This document shows, in pieces, positions 28,704-37,569 of a DNA stretch of 64,000 nucleotides. Source of the DNA: UBA6170 sp942491385 (lineage in GTDB: Bacteria; Chloroflexota; Anaerolineae; Anaerolineales; Anaerolineaceae). The notes below the pieces were generated by a model. That model was not told where the DNA came from, made no database searches, and was given only the letters and a program-made list of their open reading frames with translations. Each line of letters starts with the position of its first letter. The first letter of the stretch is position 1. The stretch lies in contig CALOAF010000005.1 of NCBI GenBank assembly GCA_942491385.1, positions 62,001-126,000 on the forward strand. The letters run 5' to 3'. The position numbers and the translations under genes are program-made.

Positions 28704-29417
28704 CTATTTCACACCAAAGAATTTTTTAATGCGTCTGGATACCAATTGTTTGCGTAAATTCATAATCCGCCAGGCAGGTTCAACATGGGATGGGCAGACT
28801 TCTGTGCACTCATAGGCGCTGTGACATCTCCAGGCACCGTTTTCAGAGTCAACCAGGTCCAGAACACAGGGATTAAGATCCCCGGATTGTTGCGCACCCG
28901 CCAGAACAGCGGGGCCGATGTAATCAGAGGTTGTTAACGCAATGGGACAGGCACTGATACACAACCCACACTCAATACAATCGGATAATCTTAACAAATC
29001 ATCATCAGGATCAAATTTACCTTTACTATCTTCATAAGAAACTGACACAACTGGTTGTTGTCCAACACTCTCCATCCGCTGATAAAAGGTTGTCATTTCA
29101 ACCGATAAATCACTAATGACAGGGAAATTTCGCATGGGCTCCACACGAATAACCCCACCATTTTTTGTCACCGAGCGAACCGATGTAATGCAGGTTAGTT
29201 TTTCTACACCATTGATTAGCATGCCACAGGCCCCACACGTAGAGTGATGGCAGGCGTGCGAGAACACCAGTGAACGATCTTTAAAAGCCCAAATTCTTTC
29301 GATCCCATCCAACACATATTCATCTGGATCAACTGTCATTTCAAAATAGTCATAATGAGATGGTTGGTTGCCTTTTTTCCGATAAACCTCATAAGTTACC
29401 TGCCAGGTTTGAGTCAT
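28704..29417 (-). CDS. SdhB-like iron-sulfur subunit
   Basis: A 237-residue protein with the fumarate reductase / succinate dehydrogenase Fe-S layout. The N-terminal plant-ferredoxin domain has the [2Fe-2S] ligands in CHHSTCGACGMLINGVEKLTC (about 56-76). The C-terminal domain has CIECGLCISACPI (about 147-159) and CHSAYECTEVCPSHVEP (about 198-214) for [4Fe-4S] and [3Fe-4S] clusters. Its ATG overlaps the stop of the flavoprotein gene (ATGA at 29414-29417), so stoichiometric synthesis is likely. The flavoprotein partner is GlpA-like, not SdhA, so it probably carries electrons from glycerol 3-phosphate. Confidence 0.88.
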   Translation of the reverse strand: MTQTWQVTYEVYRKKGNQPSHYDYFEMTVDPDEYVLDGIERIWAFKDRSLVFSHACHHSTCGACGMLINGVEKLTCITSVRSVTKNGGVIRVEPMRNFPVISDLSVEMTTFYQRMESVGQQPVVSVSYEDSKGKFDPDDDLLRLSDCIECGLCISACPIALTTSDYIGPAVLAGAQQSGDLNPCVLDLVDSENGAWRCHSAYECTEVCPSHVEPAWRIMNLRKQLVSRRIKKFFGVK

Positions 29418-30598
29418 GCAACCTCCTGTTTCTGGGCAAAGTGAAACTTACGATAAGAAACGATAGGCATATCGGCCGTCTGACAGGACACATTCATTCC
29501 CAGTTTCTGACAAACCAGATCGGCTGTCTTTTCGGCCATCAGGCGCATGGTGGTGGCTTTTCCACCGGTGATAGTGACCAGACCATCGACGTTATCAGTC
29601 TGCTTGTGGTCAAAACATTTAAAGGTACGGGTGAGGCTGCGACCTTTCGTGCCCGAATCCAAAAGCGGCCTGGATGCCATGAAAGCACCCCTTTCTTTGG
29701 TATTCTTGATGGCAGGTAGTAGTTCACACCCACGCTCAAACATCAATTTCACCTGATCATCATAGACCGGAATATAATCCTGATTCTCCGCTTCAAAGGA
29801 GGTAGTACCTACTGTGATCATCTGACGCTGAGGTACGATAATGTCACCATCTCCTGGTTCATCCAGACGATTGATCACGCGTTGACACAAACGCTGGTCA
29901 TATGCCACCATAACCCCTGGCGTGGGTTTAATCGGCAGGTTGATGTTGCCGGCATGCCCGGCCACTTCCCCTGCCCATACCCCAGCAGCATTGATCACGA
30001 TATCAGCATACATTTCTTTCTGTGTGTTATTTGACCGATCTGAGTATTTAACCCCTTTAACATTTCCTTTGCCGTCCAGAATAAAATCCTTAACCTCGCA
30101 AAACAAATAGAAAATAGCACCATATTCATTGGCCGATGCAGCAAAACCCATCGCTAAACGCAATGGGTCAAAAGTACCATCAGGGACTATAAAGGCAGTG
30201 AGAAGTTTAGGATTAAGATTTGGCTCAAGGGTTAAGGCCTGTTGGGGATTCAGTTCTTCAATTGGAATACGACATTCGGTACAACCCTGAATAAATGCTG
30301 CCCGATATGCCATATCAGATTCATTGAGTGCTACAAAAAGACCACCATTTGGTTCAATAACCTGTGGGATGATCTTTCGTAAAATGATATTCTCGTCAAT
30401 ACACTCGATAGCCGATTCCTGGTCATCCACGGCGTAACGACCACCACTGTGCAGAAGCCCATGCGTTCTGCCAGAGGTTCCATTAACGAGCGGTCCACGT
30501 TCCAAGATCTTTACGTCCAGCCCACGTTGTGCCAGATCATAAGCAACCGCCACACCAGTGAATCCGGCTCCAATCACAATCGCTTGTGGTTTATCCAT
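29414..30598 (-). CDS. glpA: GlpA-like FAD-dependent glycerol-3-phosphate dehydrogenase
   Basis: A 394-residue DAO-family flavoprotein. The FAD-binding GxGxxG reads IVIGAGFTGVAVAYDLAQRG (about 7-26), followed by ERGPLVNGTSGRTHGLLHSGGRY, the GlpA/GlpD-type loop with Ser-Gly-Arg, and later VINAAGVWAGEVA and TITGGKATTMRLMAEKTADLV near the C terminus. This end motif (GGK.TT.R.MAE) is typical of anaerobic glycerol-3-phosphate dehydrogenase A. The [2Fe-2S]-binding C-terminal domain of longer GlpA proteins is missing. The gene is between glycerol kinase and an SdhB-like gene, which supports oxidation of glycerol 3-phosphate to dihydroxyacetone phosphate. A glycine-oxidase-like role is the main alternative. 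Confidence 0.75.
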   Translation of the reverse strand: MDKPQAIVIGAGFTGVAVAYDLAQRGLDVKILERGPLVNGTSGRTHGLLHSGGRYAVDDQESAIECIDENIILRKIIPQVIEPNGGLFVALNESDMAYRAAFIQGCTECRIPIEELNPQQALTLEPNLNPKLLTAFIVPDGTFDPLRLAMGFAASANEYGAIFYLFCEVKDFILDGKGNVKGVKYSDRSNNTQKEMYADIVINAAGVWAGEVAGHAGNINLPIKPTPGVMVAYDQRLCQRVINRLDEPGDGDIIVPQRQMITVGTTSFEAENQDYIPVYDDQVKLMFERGCELLPAIKNTKERGAFMASRPLLDSGTKGRSLTRTFKCFDHKQTDNVDGLVTITGGKATTMRLMAEKTADLVCQKLGMNVSCQTADMPIVSYRKFHFAQKQEVA

Positions 30599-30744
30599 GT
30601 TTTCTCCATCGGCAACATCTTTTTGGTCAAAGTTTTGGGGGTATTATGATGAGTAAATACCCATCACAATACCCTGACAAATTTGTTAAAGAGATATTTT
30701 TATTGTATTTAATTTCACAATCATAACATATTCAGACCTTATCG

Positions 30745-32238
30745 TTAATCTATCCAATCGAAGGTTCTGGTAACTGCCTTTTTCCAACCAGCATACAGTT
30801 TTTCTCTTTGTTTCACATCCATTTGTGGTTGCCAAACTGCATCCTTTCCCCAATTAGCCCTGAGATCATCCACCTTTTGCCAGATACCCACAGCCAATCC
30901 GGCTGCATAGGCAGCCCCTAGAGCCGTTGTTTCTGCAACCATCGGACGAATGACCGGTACACCAAGTATATCTGCCTGAAATTGCATTAAAGTGTTATTA
31001 AAAACCATCCCTCCATCAACTTTGAGCGCTTTCAGATCAACCCCGGAGTCTTTGTTCATTGCATCCAACACTTCGCGAGTCTGGTAGGCTGTAGCTTCCA
31101 ATACCGACCGTGACAGATGTCCTTTGTTAATGTAGCGAGTAAGCCCAACTATGACCCCACGAGCATCGCTGCGCCAATATGGAGCATATAAACCAGAGAA
31201 TGCCGGGACAAAGTAAATGCCTCCGCTATCATCAACAGTTTTTGCCAGCGGTTCCACTTCATTCGAATTCTGAATGATGTTGAGATTATCACGCAACCAC
31301 TGCACCAACGCGCCGGTTATGGCGATGGATCCCTCAAGCGCATAGATGGCGGGAGCATCTCCAATTTTATAACCCACCGTTGTTAATAACCCATTATCCG
31401 ATTGTACGATCTTCGTACCCGTGTTCAATAACATGAAACAACCAGTGCCATAGGTGTTTTTGGCTTCACCCACATCAAAACAGGTCTGGCCAAAAAGGGC
31501 TGCCTGTTGATCCCCCAGAATTCCGGAGATAGGAACACCTGACAACTGACCGAGATTAATCTGACCATAGACTTCGCTGGATGAACGGATTTGTGGAAGC
31601 ATCACCCGTGGAATTCCCATAATCTGCAGAATTTCTGGATCCCAATCCAAGGTTTCGAGATTCATACAAAGCGTACGCGAGGCATTGGTCACATCCGTAA
31701 TATGCAATCCATGATCTGGTCCACCGGTGAGATTCCAGATCAACCAGGTGTCAACATTTCCGAAGAGAATTTCACCTTTCTCTGCTCTTTCCCTTATTTC
31801 AGGATAATTATCCAGGACCCACTTAACTTTTGGACCAGAGAAATAGGTCGCCAGAGGTAGTCCAGTTTTGGAACGGAAGCGATCCTGCCCCCCATCCTGT
31901 GCCAATTGCGAACAAATTTTATCCGTTCTGGTATCCTGCCAGACAATTGTAGGATGGACTGATTTGCCTGTAGATTTCTCCCAAAGGACAGCAGTTTCGC
32001 GTTGATTGGTGATACCCACCGCAGCGATTTCCTTGGTGCGAATACCACTCTTCTGCAGCGTGTTGGTAACCACCTCCTGCGTATTTTGCCATATTTCCAA
32101 AGGGTCATGCTCCACCCAGCCGGGTTGTGGGTAGATCTGCTGGTGTTCTTTTTGCTCGGATGCAATGATTTTCCCAGACAGGTCAAAAATGATGAAACGA
32201 GTGCTGGTGGTACCCTGGTCAATTGCTGCTAAATACAT
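30745..32238 (-). CDS. glpK: Glycerol kinase
   Basis: A 497-residue FGGY kinase, the normal length. It shows AAIDQGTTSTRFIIFD (phosphate 1), HPTIVWQDTRT with GlpK-type WVEHDPLEIW near residue 42, the FGGY signature region ALEGSIAITGALVQWLRDNL (about 299-318) and the C-terminal VDGGMVFNNTLMQFQADILGVPVIRPMVAETTALGAAYAAG (about 408-448). It phosphorylates glycerol to glycerol 3-phosphate. It is the first gene of the minus-strand operon that continues after 146 nt with the GlpA-like gene and the SdhB/C/D-like genes. Confidence 0.95.
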   Translation of the reverse strand: MYLAAIDQGTTSTRFIIFDLSGKIIASEQKEHQQIYPQPGWVEHDPLEIWQNTQEVVTNTLQKSGIRTKEIAAVGITNQRETAVLWEKSTGKSVHPTIVWQDTRTDKICSQLAQDGGQDRFRSKTGLPLATYFSGPKVKWVLDNYPEIRERAEKGEILFGNVDTWLIWNLTGGPDHGLHITDVTNASRTLCMNLETLDWDPEILQIMGIPRVMLPQIRSSSEVYGQINLGQLSGVPISGILGDQQAALFGQTCFDVGEAKNTYGTGCFMLLNTGTKIVQSDNGLLTTVGYKIGDAPAIYALEGSIAITGALVQWLRDNLNIIQNSNEVEPLAKTVDDSGGIYFVPAFSGLYAPYWRSDARGVIVGLTRYINKGHLSRSVLEATAYQTREVLDAMNKDSGVDLKALKVDGGMVFNNTLMQFQADILGVPVIRPMVAETTALGAAYAAGLAVGIWQKVDDLRANWGKDAVWQPQMDVKQREKLYAGWKKAVTRTFDWID

Positions 32239-32480
32239 AAAAACCTCCGAATTTAATGAAAGGAAGAAATATAATATACATGTTTTTTAACTACCTTCCC
32301 GATTAATTATATTCATCTGGCAAAATTTTATAAACATATTCTTCGGGCAGAACATTTTAATTTTATTAAATCACACTGTATCTATACGCAATGCTTGTTC
32401 TATTAATAAATCAAAAATCGCCTACCAGGGAGATGTTTTTTCAAAACACAACCGATAAATTTCAATTCATCGTGGTTAAA

Positions 32481-32942
32481 TCAGAATAGAATAGTTGCAA
32501 AATTATTATTTTCTGTCTTCTTTTTCTTTTGACCCCCAAAATAAATGGAAGGTTCTCCACAAGTCGCATATAGCGCATTCAGAAAGATTTCAGGCGGATC
32601 TCCCTTGGAAACAAAACTATTCGCTCCAGCTTCTAACGCCTCCTTTTTTACCTCAGGTTTGCTACTAAGAACAATAATGTACATTCCCGGATTAATTTCC
32701 CGTAAATGACGAATTTTATCTTCAATACAAAAATATGGCGATCTTTGCCCCTCGCATCGTTCTTCTGGCAATTCCCAATCTAACAATAATAACTCTGGCA
32801 GATATTGGTCAACCAATAAAAACAGCTCGTTCACTGTATGAGGTTCACCAACGACTTCCCAACAGGCTTTATCCTGATCTAATAACAGGTTGATTGCAGA
32901 ACAAACCTTGGCATCATCGTCAGCAATCATTAATTTGATCAT
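32481..32942 (-). CDS. Stand-alone response regulator receiver domain
   Basis: A protein of about 153 residues when begun at the Met at 32942, which has GAGGGAAG about 12 nt upstream; a longer start at 32981 has none. Conserved receiver residues are visible: the acidic pair in LMIADDDAKV, the phospho-acceptor Asp in LLLLDWELP, Ser in IVLSSKPE and Lys in SFVSKGDPPE. A small insert with two Cys (ERCEGQRSPYFC) follows the phosphorylation site. There is no output domain, and no histidine kinase lies nearby. The basic, Asn-rich tail (KKKKTENNN) is not conserved in my reading. Confidence 0.8.
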   Translation of the reverse strand: MIKLMIADDDAKVCSAINLLLDQDKACWEVVGEPHTVNELFLLVDQYLPELLLLDWELPEERCEGQRSPYFCIEDKIRHLREINPGMYIIVLSSKPEVKKEALEAGANSFVSKGDPPEIFLNALYATCGEPSIYFGGQKKKKTENNNFATILF

Positions 32943-33073
32943 TTCTATGCCATTTCTTCCCTCATTGCATTGCGATTTCACATTTCTAATACTTTAGTCC
33001 ATCCTTGAATATGAAGCAACCCGCGAAAGTGCAGGATGATTCTCGTACCTAAAGAGAGTAATGTCCTGGACAA

Positions 33074-33103
33074 TTGACCAGGTATTTGAAAATCAGTTAA
33101 AAT
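33074..33103 (+). promoter_or_regulatory. Candidate sigma-70 promoter for pyroglutamyl peptidase
   Basis: TTGACC and TAAAAT are separated by 18 nt, ending 43 nt before the chosen ATG at 33147. The hexamers are close to consensus, but this was read by eye only. Confidence 0.4.
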
Positions 33104-33146
33104 CAATTTGAAAATACGCTCTATATTGACAACCAAAGGAACATCA

Positions 33147-33782
33147 ATGAACATAATTCTAACTGGATTTGAACCATTTAACGGAAGTACGAAAAATCCA
33201 TCTTCGGAAGTTGTTAAAAACTTTCCAATTGATCTATTTTCAGATCACAACCTGGTTCGGGAAATACTACCTGTTGATAGCGTAAAAGCAGTTGATTGGA
33301 TAAGAAGCAATATCCAGCGTAACCGCCCTGATATCATAATCCTTCTGGGGGAAGCATCTCTTCGACCTGTTATATCAATCGAAAAAATAGCCATTAATTG
33401 GATGGACTTTCGGATTGCGGATAATTCAGGAAACCAAATCCTCGATCGATCTGTGCTGGACAATGGCCCAGCGGCATTTTTCTCAACATTGCCGGTCAGC
33501 CTCATCCACAATCAACTCAAAAATGCTGGCATACCAGCTGAAATTTCCTTATCTGCTGGGGCATATTTGTGCAACCAGGTTTTCTACAGCAGTCTGTATT
33601 TTTCAAGTTTTGAAGATCACAAATGCCTGTGTGGATTTATTCATTTGCCGCCATTACCAGAGCAAGTGGTTGAAAACGATCGGATTTCTCCATCCATGAG
33701 TTTAGAAACCAGTCTGAATGCTATCATTCTTGCCTTGCGAGTTTGTGTGCAAAATTTTCAGGAAAATTCAGTTACACACTAA
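33147..33782 (+). CDS. pcp: Pyroglutamyl-peptidase I (pyrrolidone-carboxylate peptidase)
   Basis: About 211 residues from the ATG at 33147 (NIILTGFEPFNGSTKNPS), matching the family start; the upstream ATG at 33108 would add 13 unrelated residues. The catalytic triad is seen: Glu in VISIEKIAIN, Cys in SAGAYLCNQVFYSSL and His in GFIHLPPLP. The enzyme removes N-terminal pyroglutamate from peptides in the cytoplasm. The C terminus overlaps the end of the convergent BtrH-like gene by 11 nt. Part of the usual GQAGGR region is changed here to GEASLR, which is unusual but outside the triad. Confidence 0.88.
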   Translation: MNIILTGFEPFNGSTKNPSSEVVKNFPIDLFSDHNLVREILPVDSVKAVDWIRSNIQRNRPDIIILLGEASLRPVISIEKIAINWMDFRIADNSGNQILDRSVLDNGPAAFFSTLPVSLIHNQLKNAGIPAEISLSAGAYLCNQVFYSSLYFSSFEDHKCLCGFIHLPPLPEQVVENDRISPSMSLETSLNAIILALRVCVQNFQENSVTH

Positions 33783-34860
33783 TTGCATTAATAACTGAAA
33801 GTATTTGATTGGCGAGTCCTTTTTCAACAACCGCAATTTGATTGATTTTCTTTTTGATATCTTCGAGAATGTCTGGTTGTTCGCCCTGGTACAAATTGAA
33901 AAACAAATGTCCAACATCATCCCATTGTTCACCCAGGAATAAATATTGCTCTCCAATCGCTCCTAATGCTGGCGCAGCAGCCTGGTGGGCTGCTTCCAAC
34001 AAAAATTGCCCATACATCTTCCTGAAAGCCCCTCCTCCAGTACCGCCAATTTGATCAATCATAATAAAGGCATTAAGAGCTGCTCGATTCAATCTTGCTG
34101 CACCCCAATTCTTCCATTTATCCATGGAGCGTGCGAAAAGTTGGATCGCTCTTAGTCCCTCATTGGTGTTCGGTGCATTCAGAAATAGAATCATATTTTC
34201 TTTAATAGCAGAAATGATTTGAAAACGGGTTAGAAAGTGGTAATAATTCCATTCAATTTCCAACCAGATGTTGTCAGGCGGAAAAGGTTTTAATCTGGAT
34301 ATTCTTGCTTTGGAGAGTTCAGCCATTGGCAGAATGTGAAAACTTTGCGGTTTTTCATGGGAAGATACAGTAATAGGAAACCCAACTTGATCACGATCGG
34401 AGATATAAACAACTTCCTCTTTATCATCAAAACCAAAAACGGTGACACAATGGCTCCCAAAGCGTTGATCTGGAGGCATGTGTAAATAGTCCAACTCTGA
34501 CATTTCAACATAAACAATAACAGGATGATTTAAAATGAGTCTACTCCTGAGTAAGTTCCAGGCTGATTTCTCATCTTCTGTTTTTTTTATTTGAATATTA
34601 ATATGACTATTTTGGGATAAGTTTTCTTCAAATTTTCGGGGAAGCATCCTGCCACCAATCACTGGATGTGGCAAACTACGCATATTAAAATAATAAAAAT
34701 GTAAACCTGCACCTAAACCAAAGAGCATCTCCTCGCTGAGGTTGACCCCATAATACTTAATCACTTCTCTAATAGCGGTCGTGATGTCATTTTTTCCTGA
34801 TAATGGACTAAATCCTTCGATGATATGTTTCATACGTTTTTTTAAACGACTCCATCCCAC
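33772..34860 (-). CDS. BtrH N-terminal / DUF4872-type protein (papain-like fold)
   Basis: The 362-residue product resembles proteins with a butirosin-BtrH N-terminal domain followed by DUF4872. Visible are HIIEGFSPLSGKNDITTAIREVIKYYGVNLSEEMLFGLGAG (the conserved entry helix, where the usual nucleophile Cys position is not clear), VIVYVEMSELDYL, FGSHCVTVFGFDDKEEVVYISDRD (catalytic His-type strand) and a helical C-terminal half with GGTGGGAFRKMYGQFLLEA. BtrH relatives transfer an acyl group from a carrier protein, or act as cysteine-peptidase-like regulators; the substrate here is unknown. The start is GTG at 34860 or ATG at 34833. The gene is alone, facing pcp tail to tail. Confidence 0.65.
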   Translation of the reverse strand: MGWSRLKKRMKHIIEGFSPLSGKNDITTAIREVIKYYGVNLSEEMLFGLGAGLHFYYFNMRSLPHPVIGGRMLPRKFEENLSQNSHINIQIKKTEDEKSAWNLLRSRLILNHPVIVYVEMSELDYLHMPPDQRFGSHCVTVFGFDDKEEVVYISDRDQVGFPITVSSHEKPQSFHILPMAELSKARISRLKPFPPDNIWLEIEWNYYHFLTRFQIISAIKENMILFLNAPNTNEGLRAIQLFARSMDKWKNWGAARLNRAALNAFIMIDQIGGTGGGAFRKMYGQFLLEAAHQAAAPALGAIGEQYLFLGEQWDDVGHLFFNLYQGEQPDILEDIKKKINQIAVVEKGLANQILSVINAISV

Positions 34861-34953
34861 TAATTATATGAGTAAACCAATAATTAGGAAATCCACAAAG
34901 ATAGTCGAACAACTTCTTGAATCTGAGGTTTTCATTTAATTAGAGCCTGGTTA

Positions 34954-34962
34954 TGCTATAAT
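34954..34962 (+). promoter_or_regulatory. Candidate extended -10 promoter element for the epimerase gene
   Basis: TGCTATAAT is a perfect -10 hexamer with a TGN extension. No good -35 is visible, as is common with extended -10 promoters. It lies about 130 nt before the epimerase start. Confidence 0.35.
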
Positions 34963-35094
34963 GAGTGAACCTTAAATTTTCGAGATATTGTTAAAACAAT
35001 AATTAAAACAACAAAAATATCCGAACACTTACATAGCTCAAAAATCTTAGTAAGTCTGATAAAATCTCATACTATTCTTATACACAAGGTGATT

Positions 35095-36033
35095 ATGCGC
35101 ATCTTTATTACTGGCGCTGCTGGATTTATCGGCTCAGCATTAGCGAACAAAATGGTTGAAGAGGGTCATTACGTACGGGGACTGGATGATCTTTCTACGG
35201 GCGATCCCGAAAGATTATTGCCAGATGTTGAATTTATCCGGGGAGATATCAATGATCGGCCTAAATTATGGACGTTATTGCAGGATGTCGATTGTGTCTA
35301 TCACGTGGCTGCTCGGGTTGTTGTTCCCGAATCAGTGCTGTATCCCAGGGAATATAATCTTGTAAATGTTGGGGGCACAGTAACCTTGATGGAAGCGATG
35401 CGCGATGTTGGGGTACGCCGAGTGGTTTTCACCTCTTCTGGTGCTATTTATGGAAACCAATCATCACAACCGGTAAAAGAATCTGCCATCCCTCAACCAC
35501 GATCCCCTTACGCGGTTTCCAAACTTTCTGCAGAATATTATATTCATACCATTGGTGGATTATGGGGTATTGAAACTGTTAACCTGCGAATTTTCAATGC
35601 TTATGGACCCAGACAGCAAATGCCTCCTACCCATCCACCGGTCATCCCGTACTTTCTTAAGCAAGCACACCTGAACTCAACCCTGGTTATACACGGGGAT
35701 GGATCACAAACCAGAGATTATATTTACATTGATGATGTGGTCAATGGTCTTATGGCTGCTTCTATCGCCAATGGCATTAATCATGAGACCATCAATCTCG
35801 GCAGTGGTCGAGAAACAAGTGTGCGGGAGCTTACCCGTCTGGTTGCAGAAATTACTGGAAAAACCCCGGAAGTTGTGTATAACACTCGTAATGATGGGGG
35901 TCCCAGCCGGATGTGCGCCGATATTTCTCTGGCTCGCGAAAAATTAAATTTCTATCCCATGATTCCCTTAGAAATCGGATTACAGAACACATACGAATCT
36001 GATTTAAAATTGCGGGTTAAGAACGCTAATTAA
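35095..36033 (+). CDS. NAD-dependent sugar epimerase/dehydratase (GalE-like SDR)
   Basis: About 312 residues from the ATG at 35095, which has AAGGTG 5 nt upstream. The Rossmann motif is FITGAAGFIGSALANKM, NAD contacts follow in YHVAARVVVPES, and the catalytic triad is visible as Ser in VFTSSGAIYG and YAVSKLSAEYY (YxxxK). RIFNAYGPRQ and GDGSQTRDYIYIDDVV are typical of UDP-sugar 4-epimerases. It should interconvert UDP-glucose/galactose-type sugars (or GlcNAc forms) for surface polymers. It stands alone, on the plus strand, before an envelope lipoprotein gene. Confidence 0.9.
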   Translation: MRIFITGAAGFIGSALANKMVEEGHYVRGLDDLSTGDPERLLPDVEFIRGDINDRPKLWTLLQDVDCVYHVAARVVVPESVLYPREYNLVNVGGTVTLMEAMRDVGVRRVVFTSSGAIYGNQSSQPVKESAIPQPRSPYAVSKLSAEYYIHTIGGLWGIETVNLRIFNAYGPRQQMPPTHPPVIPYFLKQAHLNSTLVIHGDGSQTRDYIYIDDVVNGLMAASIANGINHETINLGSGRETSVRELTRLVAEITGKTPEVVYNTRNDGGPSRMCADISLAREKLNFYPMIPLEIGLQNTYESDLKLRVKNAN

Positions 36034-36140
36034 CTTCGTTGACCGTTCTTATCAATCCCGTCGATTGTGATTAAATGCCGAATTTGATATACTTTTTGGG
36101 GATAAGTATTTCATTCCTTTTTATTAAAGGTGTTTTCCAG

Positions 36141-37565
36141 ATGTTGGTTAAGATAAAATCCATTTTTACCAAACCTCTTTATGCTTTGTTATTATTGTCC
36201 CTCACCATCTCAGCCTGTAGTAATAATGAAATAGGTGGATCAAATAATAGAGTCTATGGTATTGATAAGACATTTCGGGATTTTTATAGACAAATGGGGA
36301 GTAGTGAAGTTCTTGGCCCTGTCATATCAACAGTCGTCTCCTGGGATGAGAATCAATGTCAATATACAGAAAACGCATTGTTGTGTTTCAACCCGGAAAT
36401 CACACAAAATCAAGGGTATTTTTTCTTCCCCGTTGGAGCAATGTTAAACATCGAAGGATCATCACAAGGAAGTAATTCGACCGAAATTCCCGAGGTTTAT
36501 GAAGAATTTTTGCCGCTTTATACGCAACTTGGTGGCGTGACCAACACCGGAAAGCAACTCACACCTGTTCGCTACAACTTACAGGAAAAAAGGATTGAAC
36601 AGTATTTTGAAAACGTTGGTTTCTACCGGCAGATGAGTGGATCTGACCATGAGGTTCAATTATTAGCGTATGGGGCTTATAACTGTAATGAAAAGTGTAA
36701 ATTCACTGCCAGGCAAGGCGCATCAGTCAATATTTATGCCACGACAGTCAGCATGCCGTTTCTTAATTTCCTGAAAAGATTTGAACACCTGGATGCCTTT
36801 GGTGAACCCCTAACTTCTCCAATTGAAGTTCAACCTGGTCTGATCCAACAGGTTTACGAGAACGCAGTATTCATTGGAAATCCTGCCTTGCCAGAAACAA
36901 TTCACCTCTTAGATGTGCCAGTCCGTCTGGGTGTAAAGCAAGATGTGCCCGGCCCACAACTCTACTCGTTGAATGACAACATGGTTTTTTATGTCGTTAA
37001 CAGCCCGAATGGGTTCCACGTTCCCTCTGTTTTTGACCAATTTATAATTAAACATGGAGGCAGGGAACTTTCAGGCAGTCCGCTATGTGAAGTTTTTGAG
37101 GAAGGGGACCACATAAGGCAGTGTTTTCAAAATTACTGCCTGGATTATCTACCGGGAAATCAGCAAGTTTTGATGGTGCCATTAGGGGAACAATTCCTCG
37201 AGACCATGAATATTGAAACAGAACAGGTAATCCACTTTGAGTTTAATGCTCAAACAGTCACCATCCAAATTCAGGAAAAATCAGCGCATGTTTCATTAAA
37301 TGAGGAACAGGAATTACAAATACAGGTGCTCCGAACTGAAAATCGCACGCCATTACAAAATATTGAGTCGGATTTAACAATCACATTGCCAGATGGGGAT
37401 GAATATCGATATAACGTCCCACCTACAGATCAATATGGCATCAGTTATATAACCATCCCTGCTTTTAAACGAGTACAGAATGGTAGTGTCTTGACATATT
37501 CTTTATGCCTGAATGTGCCAGGGGGTGAACCATTATGTGTCAAAGATAGTTATCTAATCTGGTAA
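36141..37565 (+). CDS. Lipoprotein with four related repeats
   Basis: About 474 residues from the Met at 36141; the longer start at 36075 would bury the signal. The signal peptide ends in LLSLTISACSN, a good lipobox with the modified Cys. Four repeats of about 70-80 residues share 'F..fy...GG...lG.pls........vQ.Fen' (examples: FRDFYRQMGSSEVLGPV, FLPLYTQLGGVTNTGKQL, FLNFLKRFEHLDAFGEPL, FDQFIIKHGGRELSGSPL). Similar repeats are common in Chloroflexota secreted proteins and may bind cell wall. A C-terminal beta domain follows (about 375-474). No enzyme motif is seen. It converges on the LysM lipoprotein gene. Confidence 0.65.
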   Translation: MLVKIKSIFTKPLYALLLLSLTISACSNNEIGGSNNRVYGIDKTFRDFYRQMGSSEVLGPVISTVVSWDENQCQYTENALLCFNPEITQNQGYFFFPVGAMLNIEGSSQGSNSTEIPEVYEEFLPLYTQLGGVTNTGKQLTPVRYNLQEKRIEQYFENVGFYRQMSGSDHEVQLLAYGAYNCNEKCKFTARQGASVNIYATTVSMPFLNFLKRFEHLDAFGEPLTSPIEVQPGLIQQVYENAVFIGNPALPETIHLLDVPVRLGVKQDVPGPQLYSLNDNMVFYVVNSPNGFHVPSVFDQFIIKHGGRELSGSPLCEVFEEGDHIRQCFQNYCLDYLPGNQQVLMVPLGEQFLETMNIETEQVIHFEFNAQTVTIQIQEKSAHVSLNEEQELQIQVLRTENRTPLQNIESDLTITLPDGDEYRYNVPPTDQYGISYITIPAFKRVQNGSVLTYSLCLNVPGGEPLCVKDSYLIW

Positions 37566-37569
37566 TTCA

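Noticed and set aside
29414..30598. Calling the flavoprotein SdhA
   Set aside because: It lacks the SdhA/FrdA active-site motifs and length (about 570 residues) and has the GlpA/DAO pattern.
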